A DNA stretch of 8,978 nucleotides, taken from assembly GCA_947307005.1 (NCBI GenBank), contig CAMZHY010000118.1, positions 1-8,978 of the forward strand, written 5' to 3'. This DNA is from an uncultured Planctomycetaceae bacterium. Its GTDB lineage: Bacteria > Planctomycetota > Planctomycetia > Pirellulales > Thermoguttaceae. A model generated the notes under the pieces. That model saw only the letters and a program-made list of their open reading frames with translations. It did not search any database and was not told where the DNA came from. Below are positions 6,126 through 8,978 of the stretch, piece by piece; the first letter of the stretch is position 1, and every line of letters starts with the position of its first letter. A program made the translations under genes and the position numbers.

Positions 6126-6572
6126 ATGAACAATAAACTGACGCTTCTGGTCGCTCTTCTCGCTGTTACGATGATTCTCCCCGCTTGCGGCGGCAAGAAA
6201 GTTCAAAAAACAGAGGGCGTTACCGGCAAGGTCACGCTCGACGGCGCGCCCCTTGAGAAGTGCACCGTTTACTTCGTTCCCGACGGCGACGGCACTCAGG
6301 CGGTCGGCACGACGGACGCCTCCGGCGTATACAAACTCCAGACCGTCCTCGGAGCCGCCGACGCCGGCACCACGCCCGGCAACTACAAGGTCTTCTTCAG
6401 CCACGAGGTCGAAGTGACGCCCGAAGTCAAGAATGCGGAAGGCGGAGTCGAAAAAGAAGCCGTCATGAAGAGCGACCTTCCCGCGAAATACACGAAAGCC
6501 GACACCTCGGGCTTCACCGCTCAAGTCGTCAAGGGCTCCAATACGTTTGATTTTGATCTTACCTCCAAGTGA
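6126..6572 (+). CDS. small lipoprotein with carboxypeptidase-regulatory-like (TTR) domain
   Basis: A 148-residue lipoprotein of a type common in planctomycetes, usually annotated as carboxypeptidase regulatory-like or transthyretin-like; its molecular role is not established. The signal peptide MNNKLTLLVALLAV ends in lipobox LPAC with Cys21 as the lipid-bearing residue. The domain runs from about 31 to 146: VTGKVTLDGAPLEKCTVYF (32-50), then GTTDASGVYKL (61-71), PGNYKVFF (84-91), LPAKY (118-122) and the closing NTFDFDL. This is the usual order of this beta-sandwich family, and the length is normal. The ATG at 6126 is the only start giving the signal; its ribosome site is weak. It lies 50 bases before the first DUF1559 gene with no terminator between, so the two are probably co-transcribed from the promoter at 5960. 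Small lipoproteins of this kind are often found beside DUF1559 genes. Confidence 0.92.
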   Translation: MNNKLTLLVALLAVTMILPACGGKKVQKTEGVTGKVTLDGAPLEKCTVYFVPDGDGTQAVGTTDASGVYKLQTVLGAADAGTTPGNYKVFFSHEVEVTPEVKNAEGGVEKEAVMKSDLPAKYTKADTSGFTAQVVKGSNTFDFDLTSK

Positions 6573-6577
6573 TTATC

Positions 6578-6823
6578 CATTTATTAACCGCCTTAACCTG
6601 CTCTTAACGGAGTTTTAATTACATGTCTAGGTCCAATCGCGGATTCACGTTGGTCGAACTGCTCGTCGTTATCGCCATTATCGGTATTTTGATCGGTCTT
6701 CTTCTCCCCGCCGTTCAGGCGGCTCGCGAAGCGGCGCGACGCATGCAGTGCACAAACAATCTCAAGCAGATGGGGCTTGCCGTCCAGAACTTTAACGACG
6801 CGCACGGACGCATCCCGAACCAG
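6578..6823 (+). repeat. direct repeat, copy 1: DUF1559 leader and 5' coding region
   Basis: These 246 bases are repeated at 7907-8152 with the same length. Over the 201 coding bases I count 18 differences (about 91% identity), and a 38-base stretch within the coding part is identical. The non-coding part shares TTAACCGCCTT and CTTAACGGAGTTTTA, the latter carrying the ribosome site (GGAG 6609-6612, 10 bases before the ATG). Confidence 0.8.
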
Positions 6824-7792
6824 TACTGCGACCCCTATGTTACTGGCATGAGCGGCTATAACAACTGCGACGACGGCGTCAAAGGACGTCTTGATCGCGT
6901 CTCCGCCCAAGCGTTGCTTCTCCCCTACCTCGAACAAACCGCCGTCTTCGACGCTATCTCGTCCGGTCTAAAGCAGGCCGCTACGACGAACGACGGGAAC
7001 TACGCCCCGAGTCCGACCGACGCCGGAGCTATCCCGACTGGTCAGTCGAGCAACCCTTACGCGACGGCTATCGACGCCTTCATCTGCCCTTCCGACGGCA
7101 ACGCGGCGAGCGCCCGCTCCAAAAAGGAAAGCGTCATGGGAACTTGCAACTACGCGTGCAATACCGGCGACCTCACCTTTAGCAACAGGAACAGCGTCAC
7201 GGAAAACGCTCAAAAGACCCGCCGCGGCGTCTTTGTCAGCGGCAAGCTTGCCGGCGACACGACTTTGGCGGTCTGCAAAGACGGTACGAGCAATACGATG
7301 GCGTTCGCTGAAATCGCTGTTACCGACGTCCTTGGATACGGTACCGGCGACGTCGATAACGACCTCAGCACGGGAATCGCTTATATAAGCGGGACGCAAA
7401 CGGCCGCCGCTTCGACATGCCTCGCCACGCGCGGCAGCGACGGACTGCTTCACGGAAAAGACGATCGAGCGTTTGCGTATAAGGGGCGCTTGTGGTGCAA
7501 CTCCGCCTATGGGAACACGAACTTCCAAGCGATTCTTCCGCCCAACGCTCCGAGTTGCTCGTCCAGCAACGACGATATTCGCGATCGTTCCGCGATGATT
7601 ACGGCTGGAAGCGCCCACTCCGGCGGCGTCAACGTCGCCATGCTCGACGGTTCCGTACACTTCGTTTCCGATTCGATCGACGCCGGGGATTTGACTTGGG
7701 CTAATGTCGATACGTATCGCGGCAAGAGTATGCACGGCGTTTGGGGCGCTCTCGCCACCCCGCGCGGCAAAGAATCCGCCTCGATCGATTGA
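6623..7792 (+). CDS. DUF1559 prepilin-like protein (H-x9-DG), copy 1
   Basis: A planctomycete pseudopilin-like protein of the DUF1559 / SBP_bac_10 type, exported and probably held in the envelope by its N-terminal helix; its exact role is unknown. At 389 residues it has the normal family length. The type IV prepilin signal is near the start: RG^FTLVELLVV, with cleavage expected after Gly7 and Glu12 at mature position 5, followed by a hydrophobic helix to about residue 30 and the family hallmark AAREAARRMQCTNNLKQMG (33-51). Near the C-terminus are AHSGGVNVAMLDGSVHFV with His332 and Asp342-Gly343, the H-x9-DG motif. Cysteines in MQCTNN, FICPSDGN and TCNYACN suggest disulfides. GGAG lies 10 bases before the ATG. 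It follows the TTR-like lipoprotein gene and precedes a paralogue. Confidence 0.95.
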   Translation: MSRSNRGFTLVELLVVIAIIGILIGLLLPAVQAAREAARRMQCTNNLKQMGLAVQNFNDAHGRIPNQYCDPYVTGMSGYNNCDDGVKGRLDRVSAQALLLPYLEQTAVFDAISSGLKQAATTNDGNYAPSPTDAGAIPTGQSSNPYATAIDAFICPSDGNAASARSKKESVMGTCNYACNTGDLTFSNRNSVTENAQKTRRGVFVSGKLAGDTTLAVCKDGTSNTMAFAEIAVTDVLGYGTGDVDNDLSTGIAYISGTQTAAASTCLATRGSDGLLHGKDDRAFAYKGRLWCNSAYGNTNFQAILPPNAPSCSSSNDDIRDRSAMITAGSAHSGGVNVAMLDGSVHFVSDSIDAGDLTWANVDTYRGKSMHGVWGALATPRGKESASID

Positions 7793-7828
7793 TTCGCGTG
7801 AAAACGATATTATTCGATTCGTGTGAAA
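7791..7828 (+). repeat. short near-perfect direct repeat
   Basis: GATTCGCGTGAAA (7791-7803, starting inside the stop codon region) recurs as GATTCGTGTGAAA (7816-7828), 12 of 13 bases the same, 25 bases apart. It is probably a replication-slippage trace; a binding-site pair is possible. Confidence 0.4.
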
Positions 7829-7837
7829 CCTAGCTTC

Positions 7838-7868
7838 GGCGCGTCGTCCTTCTTGGACGCGGCGCGCC
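7838..7868 (+). other. GC-rich hairpin between the DUF1559 genes
   Basis: GGCGCG (7838-7843) and CGTCC (7845-7849) pair with GGACG (7855-7859) and CGCGCC (7863-7868) around a 5-base loop, with a small internal bulge. The downstream sequence is only moderately T-rich (CGTTTATTATTA from 7880), so it may act as a partial terminator or as a processing or stability element that sets the ratio of the two transcripts. Confidence 0.45.
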
Positions 7869-7906
7869 GGGGCGTCTTCGTTTATTATTATCACCAGTGA
7901 GCATGA

Positions 7907-8152
7907 CATTTTTTAACCGCCTTTTCCTTTGTTCTTAACGGAGTTTTACTCATGTCTAAGTCCAATCGCGGTTTTACGTTAGTCGAACTGCTCGTCGTTA
8001 TCGCTATTATCGGTATTTTGATTGGTCTGCTTCTCCCCGCCGTCCAGGCGGCTCGCGAAGCGGCGCGACGCATGCAGTGCACTAACAATCTCAAACAAAT
8101 GGGTCTTGCGGTTCAGAACTTTAACGACGCTCACAACCGCATCCCGAACCAG
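7907..8152 (+). repeat. direct repeat, copy 2: DUF1559 leader and 5' coding region
   Basis: Second copy of 6578-6823. It keeps TTAACCGCCTT and CTTAACGGAGTTTTA (GGAG 7940-7943, 8 bases before the ATG at 7952). Small compensating length changes in the leader leave the total length equal. Confidence 0.8.
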
Positions 8153-8978
8153 TTCGCCGATCCCCTTATCACGGGAATCGCCGGTTACGCCGCCGTTTCC
8201 GGACGACTGGACCGCGTTTCCGCCCAGACGCTGTTGCTTCCCTACCTTGAACAGACCGCCGTCTACGACGTCATTATGACCTGTCTCAAGGACGCCGGAG
8301 CTAACGGCGACGCGGCGTACGCTCCCAGCCCGACCGACGCGGGCACGATTCCGACAAATCAGTCCGTCAACCCGTATACGACGGTCATCACCGCGTTCCT
8401 TTGCCCCTCAGACGGCAACGCGATGGGGTCCTCGTCTCTCTCCAAGCAAGCGGCGAACCACCTCGGACGTTGCAGCTACGCGTGTTGCGCGGGCGACATG
8501 TCCTTCAGCAATACGAACGCCGCCACCCAAGGAGCTCAGAAGGCTCATCGCGGTCTCTTTGTGAACGGCAATATCGCGGGCGAAACGACGTTCTCGATTT
8601 GCAAAGACGGCACGAGCAATACGATCGCGTTCGGCGAGATTACCGTCTCCGACATTATCGCCACCGACGCCAACGATCCCGACCTTAGCACGGGAATCGG
8701 CTACCTGTCCGGCACGCAATCGAAGGCGGCTATCGACTGCCTTAACTTGCGCGGAACGGACGGTCAGTTCGCCGAAGGCGTCACGACCTACGCGCAAAAG
8801 GGTCGCCGCTGGGCAAACGCGAACTACGCCTGCACGAACTTCTCGGCGATTCTTCCTCCGAACGCGCCCAGCTGCTCCTCCTCGAACGACGATCTCGGCG
8901 CGCGTTCCGCGATGATCACGGCGGGAAGCGCCCATAGCGGCGGCGTCAACGTCGTTATGCTCGACGGTTCCGTCCACT
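7952..8978 (+). CDS. DUF1559 prepilin-like protein (H-x9-DG), copy 2 (3' end outside window)
   Basis: Paralogue of the gene at 6623; 342 codons are present and the right edge cuts it just after the H-x9-DG motif (His328, Asp338-Gly339). The prepilin signal MSKSNRG^FTLVELL, the hydrophobic helix and AAREAARRMQCTNNLKQMG match copy 1, with only residues 3 and 62 differing over the first 67. The middle diverges: a Cys-containing loop after TG(M/I)(S/A)GY in copy 1 is shortened, and CNYACN reads CSYACCAGD here. The C-terminal part (ILPPNAPSCSSSNDD, SAMITAGSAHSGGVNV) is again almost identical. By analogy about 45 residues are missing. It has its own ribosome site. Whether it shares a transcript with copy 1 depends on read-through of the hairpin at 7838-7868. 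Confidence 0.95.
   Translation, partial: MSKSNRGFTLVELLVVIAIIGILIGLLLPAVQAAREAARRMQCTNNLKQMGLAVQNFNDAHNRIPNQFADPLITGIAGYAAVSGRLDRVSAQTLLLPYLEQTAVYDVIMTCLKDAGANGDAAYAPSPTDAGTIPTNQSVNPYTTVITAFLCPSDGNAMGSSSLSKQAANHLGRCSYACCAGDMSFSNTNAATQGAQKAHRGLFVNGNIAGETTFSICKDGTSNTIAFGEITVSDIIATDANDPDLSTGIGYLSGTQSKAAIDCLNLRGTDGQFAEGVTTYAQKGRRWANANYACTNFSAILPPNAPSCSSSNDDLGARSAMITAGSAHSGGVNVVMLDGSVH

Noticed and set aside
5801..6136. Plus-strand reading frame of 111 codons starting with ATG at 5801
   Set aside because: It contains both divergent promoters, overlaps the lipoprotein start by 11 bases, lacks a ribosome site and shows no recognisable protein pattern.
6968..7909. Minus-strand open frame of 313 codons opposite DUF1559 copy 1
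   Set aside because: The plus-strand gene is unmistakable; long antisense frames are expected from its GNC-rich codons.
1..8978. CRISPR arrays, tRNA or rRNA genes, insertion sequences, phage genes
   Set aside because: No regularly spaced repeats, no cloverleaf or rRNA-like segments, no transposase or phage proteins, and no break in composition were seen.

Overview
The window looks like an ordinary stretch of chromosome from a planctomycete. The strongest evidence is a pair of adjacent DUF1559-type genes with the type IV prepilin N-terminus and the H-x9-DG motif, preceded by a small lipoprotein with a carboxypeptidase-regulatory-like fold. Both families are typical of, and greatly expanded in, Planctomycetes. 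A more precise placement (perhaps Pirellulales) is only a guess. Codon use is rich in GCG, CGC, GAC and GTC throughout and I see no compositional break. I see no phage, insertion sequence, CRISPR array, tRNA or rRNA.

Layout, left to right. (1) A Tat-exported metallophosphoesterase on the minus strand, whose 3' end lies outside the window. It is divergent from (2) a plus-strand lipoprotein of unknown family with a very acidic tail. (3) infC, encoding translation initiation factor IF-3, with its own promoter and a strong intrinsic terminator; rpmI and rplT do not follow it. (4) An exported protein of unknown function. (5) A convergent intergenic region of 324 bases with two perfect palindromes and a bidirectional terminator. 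(6) A minus-strand exported TPR-repeat protein. (7) A divergent promoter region of about 345 bases. (8) A plus-strand cluster: a small TTR-fold lipoprotein followed by two tandem DUF1559 proteins, the second cut by the right edge.

Five promoter-like sites with 17-base spacers were found by eye, four of them strong, and each lies about 90-130 bases ahead of its start codon. The two divergent gene pairs share a similar promoter layout, with about 52-54 bases between the opposed -35 boxes. Apart from IF-3, every gene encodes an exported or envelope product, so the region is mostly cell-surface housekeeping. I found no convincing undescribed system. The points most worth a second look are the DUF1559 tandem with its repeated leader, the structured leader of that operon, the infC 5' region, and the palindromes in the convergent intergenic region.
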